Part shown: positions 49,717 to 58,950 of the stretch, one piece after another | Layout: each line of letters opens with the position of its first letter | Position numbering within the stretch: position 1 is the stretch's first letter | Assembly: GCF_014356525.2 (NCBI RefSeq) | Contig: NC_052507.1 | Span: forward strand, 47,433,685-47,497,684 | DNA length: 64,000 bases | Direction: 5' to 3' | Origin: Nilaparvata lugens | Lineage: Eukaryota > Arthropoda > Insecta > Hemiptera > Delphacidae | Notes under the pieces: model-generated | The model's database searches: none | Seen by the model: the letters and a program-made list of their open reading frames with translations, nothing else | What the model was told of the DNA's origin: nothing | Translations under genes and position numbers: made by a program

Positions 49717-49826
49717 CAGTCAGTGTCCAGTTACTGTTCAGTCACTGTTCAGTTACTGTTCAGTCACTGTTCAGTCACTGTTCAGTCACTGTTCAGTTAC
49801 TGTTCAGTCACTGTTCAGACAGTGTT
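49717..49826 (+). repeat. 11-bp tandem array, first copy (10 units)
   Basis: Ten exact-length 11-bp units follow each other, mostly CAGTCACTGTT or CAGTTACTGTT. Each of the central units contains the interrupted palindrome CAGT-N-ACTG, so both strands read the same site once per helical turn. Related arrays occur at 50329-50444 (same orientation) and inverted at 56182-56313 and 63868-63999. Confidence 0.95.
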
Positions 49827-49866
49827 AATATAGGTGAGAAATCACCTTGCTATGCTTTCAAAGAAG

Positions 49867-50185
49867 GCTGTTCCAATGACCCCCACTCCACCGCCTCATG
49901 CCAAATGACTAATGGCCATGCCCATCAATCTTTATCAGCATTGAGGCGTCAATGGGGGACCTATCACTCTAGCTCAAGATGGTCATGCACGACCTGTCAC
50001 TCTACACTAAGATGGTCATGGAGACCTATCACTCCAGATTAATATGTCCATGGTAGAACCTATTAGATCAAGATGTCCATGGGAGACCCATCACTCCAGA
50101 TCAACATGGCCATGGGGACCTGTTACTCTAGATCGAAATGGCATTGAAGATAGATATTTTCAATGACTCCCACTCCACCTCCTCC
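49867..50185. repeat. Terminal-region repeats: CCAATGACCCCCACT block and 33-bp tandem
   Basis: CCAATGACCCCCACTCC followed by ATGACTAATGGCCATGCCCATCAATC (49873-49935) is a diverged copy of the block at 50219-50270. Between them, 49951-50142 holds about five degenerate units near 33 bp of the form GATCAAGATGTCCATGGGAGACCTATCACTCCA. These belong to the same repetitive terminal region as the 11-bp arrays. Confidence 0.8.
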
Positions 50186-50444
50186 ATTTAGACATGACTT
50201 ATTTGAAATGGACATTTCCAATGACCCCCACTCCTCCTGTCACATGACTAATGACTATGCTCAACAGTCTTCTTATCAGTATTCAACATGTCTGTATGGC
50301 ATGGTTGGGTTGTCCACTCAGCTCTACTCAGTGGTCAGTCAGTGTTCAATTACTGATCAGTCACTGTTGAGTCAGTGGTCAGTCAGTGTTCAGTCACTGT
50401 TCAGTCACTGTTTAGTCACTGTTCAGTCAGTGTTCAGTCAGTGG
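50186..50444 (+). mobile_element. Left terminal inverted repeat of a Polinton/adintovirus-like unit
   Basis: Starting at ATTTAGACATGA, the sequence matches the reverse complement of 56182-56451 over about 260 bp, including the CCAATGACCCCCACTCCTCC block and ten 11-bp units at 50329-50438. The inner boundary is at CAGTCAGTGG, beyond which the two sides differ. Inverted terminal repeats of hundreds of bp with internal tandem units fit Polinton/Maverick-type elements. I did not find a target duplication outside, so the exact element end is not proven. Confidence 0.7.
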
Positions 50445-50528
50445 CTCTCGGCATCCTAATGTACTTATACCTAACCTATATCTAAGGGGATGGTAGGTAA
50501 TTGGTAAACAGTTTGGAATACAAGTAGC

Positions 50529-50828
50529 TCTTTATTGATCAATTCATCATCTATTTCATTAAAAAGTTTACTACAAACAGATATATCTCTGTTCCATAAT
50601 CCAAGTTGTTTACTATATTGAGTGTGCAGAGACAATACCCTGTCATTGTTGTTGAATCACCTCACAACCTCTTTCCTTCAGGTAATTGATGCTCCTTCAA
50701 GTCAAAAGTATAGGTGTGGTAGTATTTCTCACCACTACATCATCCTCCTCCTCCTCTTCCTCTTCCTCCTCCTCTTCATCCTCTTCCTCTTCCACCTCTA
50801 CCTCATCGTTACCTCATCTCTACCTCAT
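50529..50828 (-). pseudogene. Acidic C-terminal reading frame (split by LINE), with poly(A) signal
   Basis: The minus strand from about 50820 down to a stop at 50697-50699 encodes a run of about 20 Glu/Asp residues followed by DDVVVRNTTTPILLT. AATAAA on the minus strand lies at 50529-50534, about 165 bp after the stop. On the far side of the LINE (54230-54300) the minus strand again encodes an acidic run, FDLKKDEDHLEDEEEESDM, suggesting one frame interrupted by insertion. What the protein was is unknown to me. It converges on the left terminal repeat and has the same orientation as the phospholipase-like gene. Confidence 0.5.
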
Positions 50829-53660
50829 CGTTTTCAGGACTTCAATATAATTGGAATTTCCAAATCATTTTTGAAGCTCACTATTTCATCGAATTTTGTT
50901 GCATTACCTGGATATAATCTTTTCCAGAATGATAGATCAGATAAAGCTTGTGGGGGTGTAGCAATTTATGTGAAAGATGGTATCAAAACAAAAGTTTTAA
51001 TCACATCTAAACAAGAGTATTGTTCCAGACCAGAGTTTATGCCACTTGAATTATCCTTATCTAGTACTGATAGATTACTCGTTGGTATCTGTTATCACCC
51101 ACCAAAAATAGGCCACTTTACAGATTTCGAAAGTGCCTTGCTTTCTCTTATGCCTTGTTATAGCCGTATACTTGTTATGGGGGATATGAACACCGACTTG
51201 AACATGACAAATCATAACTTTGACTACTTTCAGCTGACTACTATTTTCCAATGCCTAAACATGACTATTCTACCTCTCGATCCAACTCATCATACTAATG
51301 AATCTGACACACTCATTGACCTTCTCATTGTTAGTGATCCTAATTAGGTTGTTCAAGCAGGCCAAATCCCAGTCCCAGTTATTTCTGGACATGATTTGAT
51401 CTACTGTATACTTTCCCATAAGATACCAGAATAGAAAACTATCACTTATAGAGACTTCAAAAACTTTGATGAAGCCGCCTTCCTGACTGATGTGGCTCAG
51501 ACTTCATGGCATCAAATTGAAGCGTTATCCTCAGTTGATGACACAGTCAAGACTTTCGAGAATTGACTCTGTATGGCAAACATGCACCTTATGTGACAAG
51601 GAGTATTAATAGAAAACGACGAGTACCATGGATGACTGAAGATGATGGGACGTAGAGACAAAGCACATAGAAAATTCAAAAAGACATTCGAATTGGACAG
51701 TTTGATAAGAGTATAGGAGACTTAGAAATAGAGTTAAACAGGAATTACGGAACTCAAAGATTAGGTACTTGAATTTGTTTATGACAAACAATAGACAAGA
51801 CTCTAAATCACTTTGGCAGGGAATAAAAGAATTCGGGCTTGGCAAACAGAAATTGAATCCACAAATTGACTTACCATTGAACAATATAAATGACCATTTT
51901 GTTTCACACTCTAACCAACGCGACGAAGTTGTCATTGCTAATCATATCGATGATCTTGAAGAGCAGGTTACAAACTTAGATTTACCAATTACTGATCAAT
52001 TTCATTTCCATCCAATCTCAGAAGACACTTTCAGAGCAATTCAACGTATTCATAGTAATGCTACAGGTGTAGACAAAATTCCTATTAAATTTATCAAGAA
52101 GATGTTATTTGCTGTTTTACCAACCATTACATACATTTTCAACAAGTCACTTGAAGAAGGCATTTTCCCTGAAAACTGGAAGTTTGCTCTGGTTCGCCCT
52201 CTAAATGAAGTTCCATCACCCAATAAAGTTGAGGATTTTAGACCAATCAGTATTTTACCTGCATTGTCCAAAGTGCTAGAAAGACTCATTCATGCTCAAG
52301 TTGTAACATTTCTAGAAAACAATAGTAAGCTTCATAACTTTCAATCAGGCGTTAGAAAATTCCATTCAACTGAAACAGCTCTGCTTCGTGTCACTGATGA
52401 TATGAGGTTAACTATGGACCAAAGAAAATGCACCATCCTCAACCTATTTGATTTTTCTAAAGCATTCGATACTGTTGATCATACAGTCCTTCTGAATAAA
52501 TTGGCTATTCTTGGTTTCAGTCACAACTAGTTAGTTTGGTTTAAATCCTATCTATCAGGTAGGGAACAATGTGTATCTGTCGGTGACAAAAAGTCTACTT
52601 GGAAAAATGTTATGCATGGAGTACCACAAGGTTCAATTTGAGGCCCTCTCCTCTTCACTTTGTATGCTAATGACCTTTCTTCCATTATCAAATTCTCAAG
52701 TTTCCATACTTATACAGACGACCTTCAAATCTATTACGGCTGTCTCATAACAAAAATTAATGAAACAGTTGGAATAATGAATCAGGATATCAATTTGATA
52801 GTGGAATGGACAAAGAAAAATGGCCTTAAGCTTGATCCCATCAAAACACAACCCATTATAATTGGATATTCTCGTCTTATAAACAATATTGACCTTGAAT
52901 CGATTCACAAAATTAGTGTAGACAGTAATGACATTCCTTACTGTAGCTCAGTTAAAAATTTAGGCATTATTATGAATAATACTCTTGACTGGTCAGAACA
53001 AGTGAACAAAACTTGTAAAAAGGTATTCTCAGCCATGCATGCATTGAAGAAAATGCATGATATTCTCCCTAGAAACATTAAATTATTATTGGTTCAATCT
53101 CTCATCTTCGCACATTCAATGTATTGTAATTCTGTTCTTAACAATATGCAAGTCACTCTGAATGATAAACTACAGTGTTGCCAAAATTATTGTCTACATT
53201 TCGTCTACTCTCTCCAACGCCATGATCATATCACCCCAGCCCACATTGCTAGTTCAACATTAAAGCTTCCCAATCAAAGGCTTTTTCTAATAGTCAAGCT
53301 TGTTAGAGATATCTTGAAATATGGTAATCCAAACTATTTTAAAGATGATTTCAAATTTGTCTCTGAAGGTAGGAGGATAGATGCTTCACATACTAGAACT
53401 GGAGAAAGTACTTTAAGGATACCCAATCATCGAACTACTATTTTCAAAAAATCCTTCTTAGTCAGTGCCTGTCGTGCATGGAATGCACTTCCTGTTTCTA
53501 TCAGATCCATCGAGAGCCGAGCAAGCTTCATCCTGACTTTAAAAAATCATCTTTTGGAACAAATGACTGAAACTGTCCGGCCCTAGAATGATCACATGAC
53601 AACCATCCCCCACCCATCCCACAAACACAAACCTTTAAACCTGTTATAGAATGAATTGTA

Positions 53661-53702
<42 letters not shown>

Positions 53703-54230
53703 CATGTTATTTTAATTATCCACTGCATACTGCAGTATATTACTGAAAGTTGATTACCCTGATCTACTTTCAGCCCACTTCATTTTATCAATCAATAATT
53801 TGATCTTATCTACCTATATAATTATTTTACTCTATCAATTTTCTGTTTTTTTCCTCTTGAATATTTATATCAATTTAAACTTTTACAAAATTTCCATTCA
53901 TGAATAAATCCTCAGTTTAATTAATCAAATTAACGTTTTGGTAGAGAGTTAGTGGGGAGGATATTTTTAATATTCTTTCCGAAGAATGGACATTGATATG
54001 TCCAAAGCTCTGCCAATTTATGTAGATGCATAACAATATAATTATCTATAGTTATTATATTACAAATTACTTTTTCATATCATATACAGTTCAATAATTA
54101 TTTTCTTAGTCTATATTATGTAAATTCATCTATAATTTGCTGTATTGTAAGCTATTGTATATAAGTGTATAAGCCAGTATATATTGTAATCTACATAAAT
54201 AAAGTACTCAATCAATCAATCAATCAATCG
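50829..54230 (+). pseudogene. CR1-group LINE, copy 1: 5'-truncated, inactivated
   Basis: It aligns to the intact copy (59137-62547) from CGTTTTCAGGACTTC to the CAAT tail at 54209-54229. The endonuclease retains GDMNTDLN but stops at 51345 where copy 2 has a Glu codon. Deletions near 51430, 51565 and 51630 disturb the frame. In the RT, codons for FDFSKAFD and GVPQGS remain, but there are stops at about 52528 and 52639 and the catalytic motif reads YTDD instead of YADD (about 52711). The 3' part (52660-53586) is still open. The 3' UTR has a longer (TA)n than copy 2. It is inserted in the acidic frame; CGTT occurs at both junctions, a possible short target duplication. Confidence 0.92.
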
Positions 54231-54519
54231 TTCTCCTCCACCTCCATATCAGATTCCTCTTCCTCATCTTCTAAATGATCCTCATCCTTCTTCAGATCAA
54301 ATAGGAAGATTGATGGTAAATTTGTCTCACCATAGTCACCTCACTTTGAGAATAGGAGTACCATATTCTCTATTGTTCCAGATACACAGTTGATCCACAA
54401 AATGTCTGTTCTCCACAGATGATTCCAGCACAATGAATCTAATCTGCTATGTATCCAATATACATCCATATTTGTACAGCATTATGATTTTGATTGTACC
54501 TCAATGTATCACCTAGTGT
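54231..54519 (-). other. Degenerate minus-strand sequence between LINE and phospholipase-like gene
   Basis: The first 70 bp encode the acidic run described at 50529. The rest gives broken frames on the minus strand without recognisable motifs, followed by the stop of the 13-residue repeat frame at 54520-54522. Confidence 0.45.
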
Positions 54520-54692
54520 CTAAGGTGTTGCTGTTCTCTGCTTTCTCAAGTTAAGTCCTTTACCGACCTTCAGTCTCTGCTGTCTCAAGTGAAGACCTGT
54601 ACCAAACTTTGATCTCTGCTGTCTCAAGTAAAGACCTGTACCAACCTTTGGTTTCTGATGTCTCAAGTAAAGACCTTGATCTCCTTTCATTG
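54520..54692 (-). repeat. 39-bp tandem repeat encoding 13-residue GLYLRxQR units
   Basis: TCTCAAG recurs at 54544, 54583, 54622 and 54661, exactly 39 bp apart. On the minus strand the units read GLYLRHQKPKVGT, GLYLRQQRSKFGT, GLHLRQQRLKVGK and GLNLRKQRTATP before the stop. The frame is open through all units, and substitutions mostly keep Gly-Leu-x-Leu-Arg, which suggests past selection. Short Gly-Leu-aromatic-Leu repeats of this kind are, from memory, seen in adintovirus/Polinton minor virion proteins. Confidence 0.85.
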
Positions 54693-56095
54693 ATTTTTTT
54701 TTATGGTTGAATCTTTTGTTTCTTCCCCTTCTCAGCCACCCTGCTGACTTTCTTCAGTGATGCCTCCCCCAAACTTTGCCTAAGCCTTCATGATGTTGGT
54801 GACTGCTAGTGTTGCAGCTTTTTCCAACACCCCTGCATCTTCAGATCTCACTCCATCCCATTCTCTTTCTGCCAACATGCTGTCTGCTACTGCTCTGCTT
54901 GCTGTATCACCACTCTTGGAATAGGCAATATCATGCTCCTTGCAAGCCTGATCAAGTTTGTTGATTTCTGGATCACCTTGTGCTAATGGCTTCTCAAGTT
55001 TTGATCCTGATCCACAGTACTGATAGCCAGGGATATGAAGTTCAACTGGTAGTATATCCATTGCCTTATTAACTATTGTACCAGCAGCACCCTTGACAAT
55101 TTTACCAGTAACATTTCTGATAGCTGACAGAACACCTCTTCCTCTATAGATCTTCTGACTTTTCTTCTAACAAAAATCATGCCTTGGAGCAATAAATCCT
55201 CTCCCAATCACTTGTCTCTCAGAATGTCTTTGACTGCCATCTCTGCCATCATCCAAAAGGCGTTTGATTGTATTCTTATACTTGGCTCTGTTGTAGTTAA
55301 CAATCTCTCCTCTTGGATCATTGTTCTGTCTGTGCACACTGGTCCAGTTCAATATTTCTCCATAGGCCTGTCTGTCAGCTGTTGTTCCATGACTTTCATC
55401 CAATAATTCTTATCATCATTCTGTCCATCTCCAGACAGCTCCTCATCACTGCTATCTTCATATCCTCTACTCATATTATACTCCTCACCCTCATTCTCTT
55501 CAAATGCCTGCTTTCAGGCTTTCCATAGTTGTCATCCAACTCCTGATGTGCCTGCCATACGACTTGAAACTTCTCCAGTTCCATATGATTCAAATGTTGG
55601 TGACTCTTCATCAATGCTGGAGAGTTGGAGCTTATGTTTTGCTTTCCTTGCATTAGTAAGTCCATGCCTTGTATATGTGACATGTTAAACAATTGGTGTT
55701 GTTGGTGGAGTAGAATATATGTGGTCTGTTGATGCTGCTGAGGAAGGACAATGTTCTGATGATGACAGCTCCAGCTTGGATTGTCTCTGCCTACTCTTTT
55801 CATGCCTGGAGTCCATTTTTATTCTAGGCTTCAGATATTTGGGATACTTCTTGGATGCTCTTGATGGAGGTAGTTGTGGTTGTTGAACTGGCAGCTGTTG
55901 GAGAGTTTTGACTGAGTTGGCTAGTGGCTCAGCTAGAGGTTTGAAGTGTTCCACACGTTTCTCTTCTGCAATCCGTCTACCCAGCATGATTTCCTTATGC
56001 CTCTTTTTGATTCCATGCTTCAGCCTAGCAATCTCCAATATGGTTGGAGCAACCTCTTCCAATGTTGGCTTATGGTTTCTTTGTTTGATATACAT
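54520..56095 (-). pseudogene. Polinton/adintovirus-like protein with parvovirus-type phospholipase A2 domain (copy 1, broken)
   Basis: Read on the minus strand from the ATG at 56093-56095, a 136-codon N-terminal frame is basic and Gln/Pro/Ser-rich. Then come broken frames, and at 55061-54780 a domain with the calcium-loop motif YCGSG (near 55015) and the catalytic HDIAY (near 54925). These are the signatures of the PLA2-like domain of parvovirus VP1, known also from Polinton/adintovirus-like elements of arthropods. Then come VTNIMKA, a Lys-rich stretch and four 13-residue repeats of the type GLYLRQQRSKFGT (54519-54690). Stops at 55167, 54780 and near 55685 break it, and most are shared with copy 2, so the common ancestor was already defective, unless some breaks are introns. 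Role in the family: a virion protein that opens membranes during entry. Known functional PLA2s usually have YxGxG plus HDxxY; both are kept. Confidence 0.78.
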
Positions 56096-56117
56096 ACTTG
56101 TCAGTGTTTATCAGTAT

Positions 56118-56152
56118 ACTGAGGTCTGAGAGTTTGAGCTCAGTTATTTATA
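56118..56152 (-). promoter_or_regulatory. Core promoter of the phospholipase-like gene, copy 1
   Basis: On the minus strand TATAAATA (56145-56152) precedes the arthropod initiator TCAGT (56118-56122). The initiator A is 32 bp after the first T, the ideal distance. The ATG follows 25 bp downstream (56095). The 11-bp palindromic array begins about 30 bp upstream of the TATA box, in the position of a regulatory region. Copy 2 conserves all of this. Confidence 0.75.
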
Positions 56153-56181
56153 CATCTTGGACCCATCCCAAGTGCCAAGTG

Positions 56182-56451
56182 CCACTGACTGACCAGTGAC
56201 TGAACACTGACTGAACAGTGATTGAACACTGACTGAGCAGTGACTAAACACTGACTGACCACTGAGTGAACAGTGACTGATCAGTAATTGAACACTGACT
56301 GACCACTGAGTAGAGCTGAGTGGACATCCCAATCATGCTATACAGACATGTTGAATACTGATAGAAAGACTGTTGAGCATAGTCATTAGTCATGTAACAG
56401 GAGGAGTGGGGGTCATTGAAAATGTCCATGTTGAATAATTCATGTCTAAAT
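56182..56451 (-). mobile_element. Right terminal inverted repeat with 12-unit 11-bp array
   Basis: Twelve 11-bp units fill 56182-56313 (CCACTGACTGA, ACAGTGACTGA and variants, the reverse complement of the left arrays). Outside them, 56314-56451 matches 50186-50328 inverted, ending in TCATGTCTAAAT. The two repeats would delimit a unit of 6266 bp, of which 3402 bp are the inserted LINE, leaving about 2.86 kb. That is far short of an autonomous Polinton (usually 15-20 kb or more), so this is a deletion derivative. Confidence 0.75.
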
Positions 56452-57053
56452 CGAGGAAACTGTGCATCATGCTGTATCTATGGCAGTGAAGTCTATTTTG
56501 AGGAACTTCAGGCATTGAAGGAGGAGAACAAACAGCTGCACGATAGAATTCGTGAGCTAGAGGTGTCTTGTCACCTGAAGGTCGACGACCTCGAGCAATA
56601 CGGGCGCCGACATTCAATACGTATTTTGGGATCCCGGAGAGTGACAAAGAAGACACGGACCTGCTGGCGCTTGATGTCTTCAACAAGAAGCTGAACGTGC
56701 CCGTGACTCTGGCGGATGTCAACCGCTCGCATCGCGTTGGAAGGCGTCAACCACCTCAACAAGGGCAAGCTAAACCCAAGGACCGACCCATCATAGTACG
56801 ACTCTGCAGCTACCGGACCAGGAAGATGATCTTCGACGCTAAGAGGAAGCTGAAGGGTTCCGGCGTCACCATTCGCGAGGATCTGACTGCGGAGCGTCTC
56901 AAGATCCTCAACGCTGCGGCCGACCGTCATGGGCATAGGAATGTCTGGTCATCGGACGGGAGGATCAAGATCTCTATCGGCGAGGGAGGATCCAAGAGGG
57001 TCCACACAGTCGAGAGGATGACCGACCTTCAAAAAATAAAGGTAAATTAAATC
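56452..57053 (+). pseudogene. LINE ORF1-type (gag-like) protein, single-base frameshift
   Basis: The translation begins with a coiled-coil-like stretch (EELQALKEENKQLHDRIREL) and DDLEQYGRRHSIRI. After a one-base frameshift near 56625 it continues FGIPESDKEDTDLLALDVF, DVNRSHRVGRR, RPIIVRLCSYRTRKMIF, GVTIREDLTAERLKIL and DGRIKI, ending at a TAA at about 57051. A coiled coil, a Ser-His-Arg-Val-Gly step and an Ile-Val-(Arg)-(Phe/Leu) RNA-recognition-like domain are typical of L1/CR1-type ORF1 proteins. It is much richer in G and C than the ORF2 at 58951. It lies in the correct orientation upstream of it, but 1.9 kb of low-complexity DNA intervenes, so they may belong to different families. No start upstream of 56452 is clear. 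Confidence 0.75.
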
Positions 57054-58457
57054 ATTTCAGGATTCGATGACTAAGGTGCCCTTCACTACATAATAGGAAA
57101 TTCGTATTAATACATTTCACAGTAGATATACCTTGGCATTTTTCATGAGCTGGCTTTCTGTTCTATAAATGAATCTTTCCACTGCTATTTATGATTATAT
57201 ATGAGGCAATTATTTCAAACTAAGGAGATCCACATTTGTTAATACTGATTAATAATTTATCTTGATATTAATTCCCAAAACTACGTTCAATGCATCAACT
57301 ACTATACTCCAGAGGGTACTTAGAGAATCATTATCTCTATTCTTACTAATAATTATTACATCTCTTACCAAAATTATTTCCATAATTAATAATTTTCGAA
57401 ATGCTGAATTTCAAATAAATTGGATGATTAACATACGTTATAGATATGGATGTAATCTATAGGTAAAGATAGTAATCTCCTATATAATGATATCTTCTAC
57501 TGTTGCCACAGCTTGAACAATAGAAGCTAATGTGTGAAGAATTATTGATAGAACAGAGGGGTGGGTAGTCTGTTCATATGCTTATATAGGGGCTGTGTTT
57601 CATTTAACGTTATCTTAGACATTCATCACTAAACTATTACAGTTCTCAATTTACTACTTTTATCTTATTGCAACTCCCAATAGTTAATTATACTTCTAAT
57701 ACTATAAATTATTTTCACACTTCACCGTTCAATACTATTTAAAACTCATCTAAAATAATCTAGCACTTTCTCCATCGTCTCCTCTACTTCTTATTTTTCT
57801 TTCTCGTTTCTCTTCTTGATCTTATATTTTAATGATAACTTGAATATTGTTGTTGCGATGATGATTATTATTCTTTTCTATTTTTCTTCTCCTTCTTCTT
57901 CGTTTCTTCTTCTTCTTTTTCTTCTTCTTTTTCTTCTTCTTCTTCTTCTCTTCTTCTTCTTCTTCTTCTTCTCTTCTTTTCTTTTCTTCTTTTTCTTCTC
58001 TCCTTGATTAATTCAAGATCACAATGCGATGTTCTATTTCTTATTCTATAGTTCAGTTTCATAAGTTCTTCGCAATTTGTGCACATTCCTTCTTCCTCTT
58101 CTTTTCTTCCCTATTATCATCATTATTTTCCCTGTGATTTTTCCACTTGCTATCCAGCATGTTCAAATGTTTATTTCTCTTTCTATATCTATTTATCTTT
58201 CTACCTTTCTCTTTCTATCTGATTACCCTCTATCTATCTGATTACCTTCTACTAATATCCATATATTATATTATAATATCCATATATTTATCCATATAAT
58301 ATTCGATTCTTTCCCACATTAAATCATACTATTCCTCTTCAATTTTATGCGAATATTATTCATTATCAGTTGTATTAAGTATCTTTCCTCTATTGATAAC
58401 TTTCTTCAAAGATTTTTCGTTTTTCTGCTGGCTTCTTCTTCTCTTTTTCAGTTGTTA
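57054..58457. other. AT-rich DNA with pyrimidine simple repeats
   Basis: No coding frame. From about 57880 to 58005 the plus strand is (CTT)n-like, and pyrimidine-rich DNA with TATCT-type motifs continues to about 58230. If the ORF1 at 56.5 kb and the ORF2 at 59 kb were one element this would be an abnormally long spacer. Confidence 0.5.
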
Positions 58458-58695
58458 CTGGATCCCATTTCGCTCTATCTTCACCATGAACACGATCTTC
58501 CACTACTGGATTTCATCTCTCTCTATCTCCACTTGGACTCGATTTTCCACCACTGGATTCCATCTCTCTCTGTCTCCACTTGGACTCGATCTTCCACTAC
58601 TGGATTCCTTCTCGCTCTACCTCCACTTGGACCCGATTCTTCCACTACTGGATACCTACTCGCTCTATCTCCACTTGGACCAGATCTCCCACTAC
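58458..58695. repeat. Minisatellite, five units of 47-48 bp
   Basis: Units start with CTGGAT at 58458, 58506, 58553, 58600 and 58648 and contain CTCTATCTCCACTTGGACTC and GATCTTCCACTA. Unit length alternates between 47 and 48 bp, so no reading frame is kept through the array. It lies about 255 bp upstream of the intact LINE reading frame and may be part of its 5' UTR or of the host DNA. Confidence 0.9.
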
Positions 58696-58950
58696 CAGTT
58701 CTTCCTCAATCTTCATCTTATTCACCATTAGGATTATTCATCACCGAAACTCCACACATCTACATCTTATTGTGTTTAGTGAATTTTTGAACTAGTGCTT
58801 TAAATAGTGAAGGGAGCCGAACTGTCAAGGCATACTGAATGCACTCGAATCAAGAGACTTTTTCATTTAGGTTAAGTTTTATCAGTTTCATCCCCATTTC
58901 CCCCGTCATGTGTCGTTCTGAGGTCGGTTCACGATTGGTCTGCTGCTTCC

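Noticed and set aside
49717..50444. A CRISPR array
   Set aside because: The repeats are 11 bp with no unique spacers, and the context is a eukaryotic genome with transposons.
50622..51347. A 241-codon gene starting before the LINE
   Set aside because: The first 70 codons read pyrimidine-rich host DNA (the antisense of the acidic frame) that happens to run in phase into the truncated LINE endonuclease; it is not a fused gene.
50186..56451. An integrated densovirus (parvovirus) genome
   Set aside because: No NS1 helicase and no capsid jelly-roll follow the PLA2 domain; the frame ends with 13-residue repeats instead, which fits a Polinton/adintovirus-like protein better. Not fully excluded.
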